The notes: generated by a model from the sequence alone, not told the origin. Positions 25,850 to 34,933 are shown, counted from the stretch's first letter. The stretch is 64,000 bases of DNA from Actinacidiphila rubida (GCF_900110255.1 NZ_FODD01000038.1:21130-85129); one strand, 5' to 3'. Translations and numbers: made by a program.

Positions 25850-27534
25850 ACCGTGTACCTGCCCCGGGTACGGCCGTCCACCGCACTGAGATGGGTGGTC
25901 CGCGGCGCACCGATGGCGACGAGGGCCATGTCGTCGTGGCTGCCGTCGTGCAGCCACTGCGAGGCGAGCATCTGGATGCGCTCGACGACCGCTTCGGCGG
26001 GCAGGTCGGCGCAGTCGGACAGGGCGCGCTTGAGCCGGTCCTCGCCGAACAGCTCGCTGCCGAGCGGGCCGCCGCGCGCCTCGGTGAATCCGTCGGTGTA
26101 GAGCAGGCACGTCTCACCGGGCTGCAGGACGGTCTGGGCGGAGTGCGACTCGATGCTGGGGAGGGCGCCGATCAGGGAGCCGTGGGTGCGGACCTCCTCG
26201 ACGCTGCCGTCGAGGCGCACCACCAGGGGCGGCGGGTGCCCGGCGGAGGTGAGGCTCAGCCGCACCTCGTGGCCCTTACGCAGAACCGAGGCGAGCACCA
26301 TCGTGGCGAAGCGGGTGTGGTGCGAGTTGAGCAGCGAGCCGTTGAGGAGTTCGAGGATCCGCCCGTGGTCGTCGACCATGGGCGTCAGCGCCTGCAGGGT
26401 GCTGCGGATCTTGCCGGTCAGCACCGCGGCGTCCAGGCCCTTGCCGCACACGTCGCCCAGGACGACGAGCGAGGCGTCGGCGCCTGAGGGGCCGGGGTGG
26501 ACGTCGTAGAAGTCGCCGCCCACCCGCTCGCCGGTCTCCGCGGGGCGGTAACCGCCGGCGAACTCCACGCCGTTGAGGCGCTGGAGGCGGGGCGGCAGCA
26601 GGTCCTGCATGAGGGTCTGGGTGATCGCCCGCTGCTCGCTGTACATGCGCGCGGCGGACAGCGCGGCGCCGGCACGGGCGGCGAACAGCCGCGCGAAGAC
26701 CTCCTCGCTCGGGCTGAACGGCGCGTGCCCGGTGCCGCGCAGGAGGATCAGGGCGCCGGCGGGGACGCCGTGCCCGGGCAGGGACGTGACGACGACGGAC
26801 CCGATCGGACCGGAGGAGCCCTCGGGCAGCAGCCAGTCGGGCAGCAGGGCGCCGTCGATCCACCGCGACGGCAGCGGCGGGAACCCCTGGAGCGCCTCGC
26901 TGAGGCCGGGCAGGCTGGACGGGTCGGCCGCGACCAGGGTGCGGACGACGTCCTGGCCGGCCACGGCGTGCGCGACCGGCAGCTTCCCGCGCGCCGGCGG
27001 GGCGACGACGATCGCGACGTCCGCCAGGTAGTCGGCGGCCAGCCGCACGGTGGCGGCCATGCACCGGTCGAGGTTCAGCGAGGCCAGCAGGACGTTGGAC
27101 GCCTCGACGAGGAATCCGGTGCGTTCACGCTCGGTGCTGAGGGCCTGCTCGGCCTCCTGCCGGCCGGTGCCGTCGATCAGCCACCAGACGACCTCGCCGT
27201 CCTGCCCGCGGGTCGGGTACGCCTCGAAGCGGCGCGCTCCGACCGGTCCCGAGGCGGGGGGCAGGGCCTCGCCGTCGTGGCTCCCGCTCCGCTGGGCCGG
27301 CGGCCGGGAGTGCGCCACGGCCTCACCGTGGGCCCGCGCCAGCCAGTCGGGCACGGATTCCCTCAGGCTGGCTCCGGCCGCCGCCCCGGTCATCAGGGCG
27401 GCGGCCGCGCGGTTGGCCTGCACCACGATGCCGGACGCGTCGGCGACGATCACCGGGTACGGGGCGAGCGTCCACAGGTCGGACGTCGCTGCCGGCCCGG
27501 CAACGGTGACGGGCTTTCCCTCGATAGAGGCCAT
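25846..27534 (-). CDS. PAS-GAF-SpoIIE (PP2C-type) protein phosphatase
   Basis: 562 aa. A PAS-like sensor (about 17-120, PYPVIVADASGIVVQANRAA), a GAF-like domain (about 140-300) and a SpoIIE phosphatase (about 320-545) are visible. Metal-binding motifs are intact: VGGDFYDV, LGDVCGKGLDAAV, YTDGFTEAR, SHDDMALVAI. Such enzymes dephosphorylate STAS antagonists in RsbU-type partner switching. It is the first gene of a coupled operon with B12-binding and STAS genes. A GCCCGCTG hairpin lies about 11 nt upstream of the ATG, and no clear Shine-Dalgarno is present, so translation may be unusual. Confidence 0.9.
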   Translation of the reverse strand: MASIEGKPVTVAGPAATSDLWTLAPYPVIVADASGIVVQANRAAAALMTGAAAGASLRESVPDWLARAHGEAVAHSRPPAQRSGSHDGEALPPASGPVGARRFEAYPTRGQDGEVVWWLIDGTGRQEAEQALSTERERTGFLVEASNVLLASLNLDRCMAATVRLAADYLADVAIVVAPPARGKLPVAHAVAGQDVVRTLVAADPSSLPGLSEALQGFPPLPSRWIDGALLPDWLLPEGSSGPIGSVVVTSLPGHGVPAGALILLRGTGHAPFSPSEEVFARLFAARAGAALSAARMYSEQRAITQTLMQDLLPPRLQRLNGVEFAGGYRPAETGERVGGDFYDVHPGPSGADASLVVLGDVCGKGLDAAVLTGKIRSTLQALTPMVDDHGRILELLNGSLLNSHHTRFATMVLASVLRKGHEVRLSLTSAGHPPPLVVRLDGSVEEVRTHGSLIGALPSIESHSAQTVLQPGETCLLYTDGFTEARGGPLGSELFGEDRLKRALSDCADLPAEAVVERIQMLASQWLHDGSHDDMALVAIGAPRTTHLSAVDGRTRGRYTV

Positions 27535-27665
27535 GAACGGAGCCCGCTGTCAGCGGGCCGCACCAACTTTCGCGAGGAGGACGATTTATTTGCCGCGCGG
27601 CAAGCATCTCGTACAGATGTCCGCGCTGACAAGCCGTCCCCCTGATCGGCCGTTCCGGTCCGGGG

Positions 27666-28838
27666 TCAGCGGCCGTTCCAGTCCAGGCACATGACCAGGG
27701 CGTCGTCCGCGGCGGGACCGGGTCCGCGGTGCCCCAGCAGGGCCTCCAGTATGGCCCGCGGCACCTGGGTGGCGGGCAGCAGACGCGTGTCGTTGATCGA
27801 CCGCGCCAGCGCGCGCAGGCTGTACTTCTCCCCGGCCGGGGACAGCGCGTCGTACACGCCGTCGCTGATGAAGAGCAGCCGGTCGCCGGGGGCGACGGTC
27901 AGCCGCTGCGGTTCGTAGACGGTGTCCTCGAACATCCCGAGCGGCATCTGCGCCTCCAGCTCGATCATCTCGACGGCGCCGTCGCGCAGGCGCCATATGC
28001 GCGGCGAACCCGCGTCGATGATCTCCACCTCGCCGGTCGGCAGGTGGAAGCGCAGGAGCAGCGCCGCCAGGTACTGCTCACCGCGGTGCTGCCCGAAGAC
28101 GGCCTGGTCGGCCAGGTAGGCCTGGTCGCTGAGCTCCAGTCCGGCGCGGCGGCCGTTGCGCAGGGCGCTGACGGCGAGGTTGGTCAGGAGGGCGGCGTCT
28201 ATCCCCTCGCCCATGCCGTTGTTCACGGTCAGGTGCAGCTCGTCGGCCGAGGCCGACCAGTCGAAGCTGTCGCCGAACACCGCGTAGGCGGGTTCCAGCT
28301 GGGCGCCGAGGGTGTACTCGGGCCGGGAGCACGAGCGGCCGGGCAGCAGCTGCCACTGCATCTCGGCGGCGAGCGTGAGCCGCTCGGCCCGGCGCGCCCG
28401 GAGGAACAGGTCGGTGTCCCGGTCGGCGACCAGGACCTCGTGCCCGAGGGCGTCGGCGCACTCCTGGAGCTCCGCGAGCAGCTCCGGCGGCGGCCCCTCG
28501 CCCTCCGGGTCGGGCAGCGTGACGCTCAGGATCCCCAGGCGGTCGCCGCGGACGCTGACCGGCAGGTGCACCTCGACGGCGGCCGCCGAGGCGTCGTGCA
28601 CCCAGTGCGGTTCCTGGGCACCGTAGGCCCGTCCGGGGGCGGTGTCGTAAACCGACACCAGCGTGCGTGTGGCGGACGGCTCCCCCACGGTCTGGAGCCT
28701 GGTCGACGAGTAGTCGGCCATCATCAGCCGCACCGCCAGCACCTCGTGGCGGCGCTCGATCGTGGAACGGATCACGTCGAAGATCTCGTGAGGCGCGGCC
28801 TCACGGAGGCGGCGTTCCACGGTCCAAGGTCTGTCCAA
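27666..28838 (-). CDS. SpoIIE-family protein phosphatase with GAF-like N-terminus, altered metal site
   Basis: 390 aa. The N-terminal half (about 1-150) looks GAF-like (VEVHLPVSVRGDRLGILSV); the C-terminal half is SpoIIE/PP2C-like with FGDSFDW, ISDGVYDAL and DDALVM. In the usual GDxxGHG motif the aspartate is replaced: the protein reads LTVNNGMGEGIDAALLT. That residue normally binds metal, so activity may be reduced or changed. It is transcribed toward the other SpoIIE gene 130 nt away and divergent from a MarR gene, and probably acts in the same partner-switching branch. Confidence 0.75.
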   Translation of the reverse strand: MDRPWTVERRLREAAPHEIFDVIRSTIERRHEVLAVRLMMADYSSTRLQTVGEPSATRTLVSVYDTAPGRAYGAQEPHWVHDASAAAVEVHLPVSVRGDRLGILSVTLPDPEGEGPPPELLAELQECADALGHEVLVADRDTDLFLRARRAERLTLAAEMQWQLLPGRSCSRPEYTLGAQLEPAYAVFGDSFDWSASADELHLTVNNGMGEGIDAALLTNLAVSALRNGRRAGLELSDQAYLADQAVFGQHRGEQYLAALLLRFHLPTGEVEIIDAGSPRIWRLRDGAVEMIELEAQMPLGMFEDTVYEPQRLTVAPGDRLLFISDGVYDALSPAGEKYSLRALARSINDTRLLPATQVPRAILEALLGHRGPGPAADDALVMCLDWNGR

Positions 28839-28935
28839 CGCTATCGGTCCTTCCCTCGTTCACATATCGTCGTCCAAGCGACTACTGGATCGAACAGATG
28901 GAAACGAGCCTGAACGGCTCTCACGGGAGTGTCAC

Positions 28936-29427
28936 ATGAACCAGGCCCCCACCGACCTCCACACACACCCCTCGCATGCCGCGCACGAGGTCGGCGAGGT
29001 CCTGGAGCTCCTGGAGGTCGCCTGGGAGCGCGCCCGTGACGCGTTCGGCACCGCTCCGCTCTCCGCCGCGCAGACGCGGGTGCTGTACCTCGTCGAGCGC
29101 GAGCCCGGCATCAACCTGACGGCGCTCGGCCGCGCCCTGTCCGCCGCCGCTCCGTCCGTCACCCGCCTCTGCGACCGTCTCCAGGCGGCCGGGTTCCTCC
29201 GCCGGGGACCGGGCGCCCAGGACCGCCGCGAGGTGGAGCTGGAGCTCACCGAGGCCGGCACCGCCCACCTGCGGACCCTCCGGCACCGCCGCGAGGAGGC
29301 GCTCCGCGAGGCCATGGAGCGCATGCGGCCCGAGAGCCGGCAGGCGCTCCTCACCGGTCTGAGGGCCCTCAGCGACACGGCCGGCGACCCGTCCAGCCCT
29401 CCCGCCCGCACGAGACTCGCGGGCTGA
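28936..29427 (+). CDS. MarR-family transcriptional regulator
   Basis: 163 aa. The winged-helix core is LSAAQTRVLYLVEREPGINLTALGRALSAAAPSVTRLCDRLQAAG followed by the wing DRREVELELTEAG. CACGGGAG lies upstream of the ATG. It is divergent from the second SpoIIE phosphatase with a 97-bp shared spacer, so that phosphatase is the most likely target; the ligand is unknown. Confidence 0.85.
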   Translation: MNQAPTDLHTHPSHAAHEVGEVLELLEVAWERARDAFGTAPLSAAQTRVLYLVEREPGINLTALGRALSAAAPSVTRLCDRLQAAGFLRRGPGAQDRREVELELTEAGTAHLRTLRHRREEALREAMERMRPESRQALLTGLRALSDTAGDPSSPPARTRLAG

Positions 29428-29506
29428 CGCGCACGGCCCCCACGCTGCCCGGCCAGGGCGACCTGCGGCGTGCCCGGGGACCGGACCCGGCCCGCGGACC
29501 GTCGCG

Positions 29507-30838
29507 TCACGCCGGCTGGGCGGCGGCCTCCCGCTCGGGCCGCTCCGCGCCGAGGAGACGCCGCTGCGCCAGGACGACGATGCCGCCGAGCACGTAGCCC
29601 AGCGCCTGGAGGACCAGCAGCGGGATGGTGCCGACCACGTTGCCGAGGAGTCCCGCGACGGTGATCCCGGCGAGGACGGCGGCGCCTTCTACCGCGCTGA
29701 GCGCGCCGAGGACCCTCCCGCGGGCGCCGTCCTCGGCGAGGCGCTGCAGGACGGTCATCGAGCCGGCGACGGTGAAGGCACCGGGGACGCCGACGAGGAT
29801 CATGCACACGAAGGCCGGGACGAGGCTGTCCGTCGCCAGCGGGGAGCAGAACAGCGTCAGGTCGACCAGCCCGAACAGCACCGACCCGGTCCCCCACATC
29901 GTGACCGCGGGCAGCCGTGAGCCGGCCGCCGCCGCGACCAGGCCGCCCACGATGCCGCCGACGGCCTGGGACGACACGATCAGCCCGTACGCCTGCGCGC
30001 CGCCGCCGAGTTCGGTGCGCACGAACGGTGCGAACAACGTGCTCATCAGGCCTTCGCCGATCTGTGTCACCAGCCCGAAGAGGAAGACGAGCCGCATCGC
30101 CCGCCCGGCCGCGCACAGGCGCAGCCCGTCCTTCCACTCCTCCGCCAGGCGCGCGAGCGCCTCCCCTGTCCGGATCCGCGGCCGCGAGCCCCTGCCCGGC
30201 TCCGCGCGCACGCCGGGCGCGGCCCGTTCCGCCGCGCCACGTACGGCCGGGGCGCGCCCGGCCCGATGGCGGATGGACGAGACGAGGACCAGGGCCGCGA
30301 CGAACGTGCCGGCGTCCGCTGTCGCGAGGAGAGGTATGCCGCCCGCGGCCGCGAGGACGCCGCCGAGAGCGCCGCCGAGGAGGCGGGCGACGTCCCGGGT
30401 CTGGCTGTTCAGCGCGTTGGCCGTCAGCAGCTGTCCCGGTTCGGTGAGGGCGGGCAGCAGTGACTGCTCGGCCGGCACGAAGAACTGCTGCAGGCAGCTC
30501 TGCGCGAGCACGACGGCGTAGACGATCCCGATGGTCCGCCGGTCGTGCACCGCGAGCAGCGGCAGCAGCGCGATCACGTGCAGGAGGTTGAGGACGATCA
30601 TGGCCCGCCGCCGGTCCCAGCGGTCGGCGAAGACGCCGGCGACCGAGCCGAGCACGACCGTCGGCACGAACGACGCCAGCAGCAGGCCGCCCGAGGTCAG
30701 CGTCGAGCCGGTCAACTCATAGACGCGGAAGGCCAGTCCGGTCCGGAGTATCCAGTCGCCGGTGAGCGAGACGAGCCCGGCGCCCAGCAGCAACCGGTAG
30801 TCGCGCTGCCGCGTGAGCACCGCCCACACGTCCTTCAC
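29507..30838 (-). CDS. MFS transporter (MFS_3/enterobactin-exporter-like)
   Basis: 443 aa with 10-12 hydrophobic segments. Visible signatures: RQRDYRLLLGAGLVSLTGDWIL at the N-terminus, GVFADRWDRRRAMIVLNLLH (motif A) and ALNSQTRDVARLLGGALGGVLA. A cytosolic Arg/Glu-rich loop of about 55 residues lies near the middle. The family exports siderophores, macrolides and similar molecules. The GTG at 30838 overlaps the TGA of the ArsR gene (GTGA), so the pair is translationally coupled, and the regulator controls its own exporter. Confidence 0.85.
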   Translation of the reverse strand: MKDVWAVLTRQRDYRLLLGAGLVSLTGDWILRTGLAFRVYELTGSTLTSGGLLLASFVPTVVLGSVAGVFADRWDRRRAMIVLNLLHVIALLPLLAVHDRRTIGIVYAVVLAQSCLQQFFVPAEQSLLPALTEPGQLLTANALNSQTRDVARLLGGALGGVLAAAGGIPLLATADAGTFVAALVLVSSIRHRAGRAPAVRGAAERAAPGVRAEPGRGSRPRIRTGEALARLAEEWKDGLRLCAAGRAMRLVFLFGLVTQIGEGLMSTLFAPFVRTELGGGAQAYGLIVSSQAVGGIVGGLVAAAAGSRLPAVTMWGTGSVLFGLVDLTLFCSPLATDSLVPAFVCMILVGVPGAFTVAGSMTVLQRLAEDGARGRVLGALSAVEGAAVLAGITVAGLLGNVVGTIPLLVLQALGYVLGGIVVLAQRRLLGAERPEREAAAQPA

Positions 30839-31440
30839 GGCCCGTCCTCCGCGGCTTGCGGCGAGACGGTGACGATCTGGGTGATCTGCACGTGCCTGCT
30901 GCCGGGCGGGCGAGTGGCCTTGTCGTCGATCGGGCGCTCGTCGACGTACCGCTGCAGCAGGTCCCTCATCCGCCCGGTCAGTTCGGCGAGTTCGTCGGCC
31001 GTGAGGTAGATCCCGGTGGTGTCGATGCCCGCGCTGTCGCTCCAGGCAGGCTCCTCCCCCGGACGCTGCCGGTGCCAGGCGGCGAGCCGGTCGAGGGCGC
31101 GCTCGGCGAGGAGCTGTTCCAGGACGCCCACGGCGGCCTCGCCCTCCGCCGTGAGGTCCGCCCGGGGCCAGGACTGCGAGGTCGACACCGCCCGCCACGG
31201 GCGCTCGCGGTTGTCCTTGCCGGGCGCGGGTTCCACGAAGTCGTACTTCGCCAGCTGCCGCAGGTGGTGGGACGCCAGCGCCTGGCTGATGCCCAGGCGC
31301 CGCGCGGCCTCGGTCGCCGTCAGCGGCCCCTCCTGGCCGAGCATCGCCTGCAGTTCCAGCCGGATGGGGTGCGCCATCGCACGGATCGCCAGCGGGTCGT
31401 CCAGGAACCGCACGCGGCGCCGCTCACTTTCCAAGGACAT
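30835..31440 (-). CDS. ArsR-type winged-helix transcriptional regulator
   Basis: About 201 aa. The N-terminal DNA-binding domain reads IRAMAHPIRLELQAMLGQEGPLTATEAARRLGISQALASHHLRQLAKYDFVEP; a ~120-residue C-terminal part probably dimerises or senses ligand. No vicinal Cys metal site is seen, so a small-molecule ligand is more likely than a metal. ATG 31440 is preferred to one 12 codons earlier because the operator dyad lies at 31475-31488 and would otherwise be inside the gene. Coupled to the MFS gene. Confidence 0.8.
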   Translation of the reverse strand: MSLESERRRVRFLDDPLAIRAMAHPIRLELQAMLGQEGPLTATEAARRLGISQALASHHLRQLAKYDFVEPAPGKDNRERPWRAVSTSQSWPRADLTAEGEAAVGVLEQLLAERALDRLAAWHRQRPGEEPAWSDSAGIDTTGIYLTADELAELTGRMRDLLQRYVDERPIDDKATRPPGSRHVQITQIVTVSPQAAEDGP

Positions 31441-31474
31441 GCTGGGAATATGCGGCGCACGGCAGCACGATGTC

Positions 31475-31488
31475 AAGCACTTGCTTGG
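31475..31488. promoter_or_regulatory. Operator dyad of the ArsR-MFS operon
   Basis: CAAGCACTTGCTTG has 6-nt arms (CAAGCA/TGCTTG) around CT, just upstream of the regulator's ATG and close to a GCATATTCC AT-rich stretch. It is the only clear dyad in the 5' region. Confidence 0.5.
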
Positions 31489-31591
31489 AATGACGCCCCG
31501 TCAACGACCGTCGACGTGGCTCCCGTTGACCACCGGGACGGGCGCCCGTGTCCGGGCGGGGGGCGGCCGGGGCGGCTGGCAGGATGGCGGT

Positions 31592-31945
31592 ATGGAACGT
31601 GTGGTGGGAATCGGCGGGTACTTCCTGCGGGCGTCGGACCCGGCGGCCCTGGGCGCGTGGTACCGGGACTGCCTGGGGCTGGACGCCGACGAGAACGGCC
31701 TGTGGCAGCCGGGGGCCGGGCCGACGGTGTTCGCCGCCTTCGAGTCCGGGACCGACTACTTCGGGTCCCGGACGCAGCAGACCATGCTCAACTTCCGCGT
31801 CCGCGACCTCGACGCGATGCTCGCGCAGTTGCGCGCCGTGGGAGCGGACGTCGCGGACGAGACCCAGGACATGGACGGCGTCGGGCGCTTCGGCTGGGTG
31901 ACCGACCCGGAGGGCAACCGCGTCGAGTTGTGGCAGCCCGCCTGA
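31592..31945 (+). CDS. VOC-family (glyoxalase-like) protein
   Basis: 117 aa, a single vicinal-oxygen-chelate module pair: GIGGYFLRASDPAALGAWYRDCLGL, then MLNFRVRDLDAMLAQLRA and a C-terminal DPEGNRVELWQP with the metal-ligand Glu. The reaction is unknown; members include glyoxalases, dioxygenases and resistance proteins. It runs convergent with the EF-hand gene, with only one base between the stops. Confidence 0.85.
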   Translation: MERVVGIGGYFLRASDPAALGAWYRDCLGLDADENGLWQPGAGPTVFAAFESGTDYFGSRTQQTMLNFRVRDLDAMLAQLRAVGADVADETQDMDGVGRFGWVTDPEGNRVELWQPA

Positions 31946-31946
31946 C

Positions 31947-32486
31947 CTACGGCGCGAAGCGGCCGCAGAGCCAGTTGCCCGGCTCGGCGGGGTCGTCGCT
32001 GATCCAGAACTGCCGCCACAGCAGCGCGAACTCCTCGCGGCTGAGGTAGCCGTCCCCGTTCGGGTCGAGCAGCGGGAAGACACCCGTCATGTCGACGGGT
32101 TCCCCGTTCCACGTCTCGACGAGCCGCCGGTGCTCCTCCGGGGAGATCCGGCCGTCGCCGTCGGTGTCGATCGCGTCGAAGACGACGCCGGCCGTCGCGG
32201 TCACGTCCTCGGCCATGCCGGGCAGCAGGTCCACGAGCACCAGCACCTCCGCCAGGTCGACGCTGCCGTCCCCGTTGGCGTCCCCCGCTTCCAGCAGCGC
32301 CCCCCACCAGCTCATCAGCAGCGTCTCCACCCGCCCGCGCAGCTCCGTTCCCGGCCCCACGCCCGGCAGCCGGCTCCACCGGGCGGTCAGCGCCCGGAAG
32401 TCGTCCTCCCGCAGGTAACCGTCACCGTCCGCGTCGAAGGCGTCGAACATCCCCTTGAGCTTCCGCTCCTGAAACACGCTGGCCAC
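31947..32486 (-). CDS. Four-EF-hand calcium-binding protein (calerythrin-like)
   Basis: 179 aa with four canonical EF-hand loops: DADGDGYLREDD (about residue 18), DANGDGSVDLAE (about 71), DTDGDGRISPEE (about 108) and DPNGDGYLSREE (about 142). All keep the acidic ligands at positions 1, 3, 5 and 12, so four Ca2+ sites are plausible. The size and spacing match actinobacterial calerythrin, a cytosolic calcium buffer or sensor. GTG 32486 follows GGGGAGG; an earlier start would add 23 residues. Convergent with the VOC gene. Confidence 0.85.
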   Translation of the reverse strand: MASVFQERKLKGMFDAFDADGDGYLREDDFRALTARWSRLPGVGPGTELRGRVETLLMSWWGALLEAGDANGDGSVDLAEVLVLVDLLPGMAEDVTATAGVVFDAIDTDGDGRISPEEHRRLVETWNGEPVDMTGVFPLLDPNGDGYLSREEFALLWRQFWISDDPAEPGNWLCGRFAP

Positions 32487-32704
32487 ATGTCCTCCCCTGG
32501 GTACCGGCATCCGCTGGGCGCCGGGCGGGAGCCCGTACGCCGCAGGGGCGAGCATTTACACCTCGCGGGCGTGACGCACCTGGGAGGTGCTGGGCACATG
32601 CGCGCGAGGCGTCACCCTCGCGGTGGTGGAGCCCCGCCCCTGGCGCTCCTCGCCCGCCGCGGGCCGGAACGGGTCAGCGGTGTCCCCCGCGCCGGCGGCG
32701 GGTG

Positions 32705-33328
32705 TCAGTCCCGGTAGCCGTTCTCGGCGAGAATCGCGTCGATGCGGGTGCGGTGGGCCTCTTCCCAGGCATCGAGGGATTCACCGGCCTCCTTGGCCAG
32801 CTTCGCCCGCGCGGCCGACAGCACCTCGTCCCGGCGCGGGGAGGGGACGACGACCACGCCTTCCTCGTCGGCGACCACGACGTCCCCGGCGTTCACCCGC
32901 ACGCCGCCGCAGCGGACTTCGACGTTGAGCGGCGACACGGCGGCCTTGATCCCGGGGATCGGGATGACGCCCCTCGCGAAGACGGGGAAGCCCCGCTCCC
33001 GCACCTCGCCGAGGTCGCGGATCACGCCGTCGACGACGAGGGCCGCGATGCCGCGCCGATGAGCGACGGCGCAGACGTTGCCCCCGGCCACCGCGTAGTC
33101 GCTGTCGCCCGCCTCCACGACCAGGACCGCGCCCCGCGGGGCGCGGTGGATGGCGGCATGGAGCATGAGGTTGTCGCCCGGCGGGCACCGCACGGTGAAC
33201 GCCGGGCCGGCGACGCGCGGCACGGGCGTCCACAGCGGGCGGATGCCGGCGTCCATGACCTGCCCGCGGTCGAGGACGTCCGCAAGGGTGGTCGGGGGCA
33301 GGTCCTGAAAGTCCGTGGCCGCGTCCAC
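32705..33328 (-). CDS. RraA-like / HMG aldolase family protein
   Basis: 207 aa. The family core is present: GPAFTVRCPPGDNLMLHAAI, GAVLVVEAGDSDYAVAGGNVCAVAHRRGIAALVVDGVIRDL and VNAGDVVVADEEGVVVVP. In the aldolase/oxaloacetate-decarboxylase members, the GGxxxxxA loop and the R-D pair of VDGVIRD bind substrate and divalent metal; here they are intact, so catalytic activity is more likely than an RNase E inhibitor role. The GTG at 33328 has GGAGGAG upstream. It is the gene downstream of the disulfide oxidoreductase, 136 nt apart. Confidence 0.8.
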   Translation of the reverse strand: MDAATDFQDLPPTTLADVLDRGQVMDAGIRPLWTPVPRVAGPAFTVRCPPGDNLMLHAAIHRAPRGAVLVVEAGDSDYAVAGGNVCAVAHRRGIAALVVDGVIRDLGEVRERGFPVFARGVIPIPGIKAAVSPLNVEVRCGGVRVNAGDVVVADEEGVVVVPSPRRDEVLSAARAKLAKEAGESLDAWEEAHRTRIDAILAENGYRD

Positions 33329-33464
33329 TGCGCTCCTCCGTTCGGGTCCGCTCCCCCGGTCCAGGGGCGGCGTCGTCCTGCGATCATGCCGGACGCGGCG
33401 GTCGGCACGAGCACGGCAGACCCGATGGGCACGCCCCCCGCGCACCCCGGTGGACCGGCCGGCG

Positions 33465-34862
33465 TCAGGTCACCGGCTGCTCGTCCGGCGCGAACAGGGT
33501 GTTCAGCCCTTCCGCGAGCAGCGGGTGGGTGAAGATCGCGTTCGCCAGTGCCGTGTACGGCAGGTTGCCGAGCATGGCGACCTGGATGATCGACATGATC
33601 TCGCCGCCTTCGGCGCCGAGGACCGCGGCACCGAGGATCCGGCCGGTGTCCGCGTCGATGACGGCCTTCATGAAGCCGCGGGTCTCGCCCGTCTCGATGG
33701 CGCGGACGACGGCGCTCATGGGCAGCTTGGCGACGCGCACCGTGCGGTTCTGCTCGGCGGCCTGCCGCTCGGACATGCCGACCCGGCCGAACTGCGGGTC
33801 GATGAACACGGTGTACGGCACGGTCCGGCCGCGGATGCTCGCCTTCTGGCGGCCGAGCAACGTGGCGTGCAGGACCCGGTAGTCGTCGTAGGAGAGGTGG
33901 GTGAACGCCGGGCCGCCCTTGACGTCACCCATGGCGTAGACGCCGGGGACGGACGTCTCCAGGTGCTCGTCGACCTCGATGAAGCCCCGGTCGTCCAGCC
34001 GGATGCCGGCCGCCTCCGGGGCGAGCGCCTCGGTGTTGGGGATGCGGCCGATCGCCGCGAGCACATGGGAGCCCTCGACCTGCCGCTCGCCGTCGGGCAT
34101 GGAGACGGTCAGCCGGAGCCCGCCGCCGTCCGTCCGCTCGACGCGTTCGGCCACGGCCGACGTCAGGACGGTGATCCCCTCGTCGCGGAGGAGTGCGGCG
34201 ACCGCCTCGGAGACGTCCTCGTCCTCGGGCATGAGCAGGCGGGGCCGGCTCTGGACGATCGTGACCTCGCTGCCGAACCTGCGGAACATCTGGCCGAACT
34301 CCAGGCCGATGTAGCCACCGCCGAGAATGATCAGGTGCTCGGGGAGCTCCCCGAGTTCCATGATCGACGTCGAGTCCAGCAGGTCGACGTCCCGCGCGCC
34401 GCCGATCTCCGGCGGCCTGGGCCTGGTGCCGGTGTCGACGACGATCACCTCGGCGGTCAGCGTGCGAGTGCCCCCGTCCCTGAGTGCGATCTCGACGGTC
34501 CTGGGCCCGGTGAAGCGGGCCTCCCCCTCGATCAGGTCGAGTCCGTCCTGGTCGAGGCGCCCGGCGTAGTTCTGGCGGGCGCCCGCGACCATCGCCCGCT
34601 TGCGCTCGCGCACGGCCGCGAGGTCGACCGACACCGGGCCGATCCGCAGGCCGTACTCCCCCGCGCGTCGCGCCTGGTATGCCAGGCGCGCGCTCGCGAC
34701 CATGGTCTTGGTCGGGGTGCACCCGCTGTTCACGCACACGCCGCCGACGGCGCCGCGCTCCACGAGCGCGACGCGTTTGCCGGCCTTCGCGAGGTCGACC
34801 GGCAGGAACCTCCCGCCCTGGCTCGTGCCGATCACGATCACGTCGTAGCTCTCGTCCGCCAT
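33465..34862 (-). CDS. Mercuric-reductase-like FAD-dependent pyridine nucleotide-disulfide oxidoreductase
   Basis: 465 aa with all class-I features: FAD site VIVIGTSQGGRFLPVDLA, redox disulfide GGVCVNSGCTPTK, NAD(P) site ILGGGYIGLEFGQMF, second FAD site YAMGDVKGG, and a dimerisation domain ending FTHPLLAEGLNTLF with the catalytic His-Glu region. There are no N-terminal HMA domain and no C-terminal CC pair, so true Hg(II) reductase activity is doubtful; such MerA-like proteins often act on other disulfides or electrophiles. The ATG at 34862 is chosen, as the upstream 12 codons add no fold element. Confidence 0.85.
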   Translation of the reverse strand: MADESYDVIVIGTSQGGRFLPVDLAKAGKRVALVERGAVGGVCVNSGCTPTKTMVASARLAYQARRAGEYGLRIGPVSVDLAAVRERKRAMVAGARQNYAGRLDQDGLDLIEGEARFTGPRTVEIALRDGGTRTLTAEVIVVDTGTRPRPPEIGGARDVDLLDSTSIMELGELPEHLIILGGGYIGLEFGQMFRRFGSEVTIVQSRPRLLMPEDEDVSEAVAALLRDEGITVLTSAVAERVERTDGGGLRLTVSMPDGERQVEGSHVLAAIGRIPNTEALAPEAAGIRLDDRGFIEVDEHLETSVPGVYAMGDVKGGPAFTHLSYDDYRVLHATLLGRQKASIRGRTVPYTVFIDPQFGRVGMSERQAAEQNRTVRVAKLPMSAVVRAIETGETRGFMKAVIDADTGRILGAAVLGAEGGEIMSIIQVAMLGNLPYTALANAIFTHPLLAEGLNTLFAPDEQPVT

Positions 34863-34933
34863 GCACGGGATCGTAACCCTGCGCACTGACACGCGCACCG
34901 AGCGTCACAGCCGGCGCGGGGCGGCCGGGGCGG

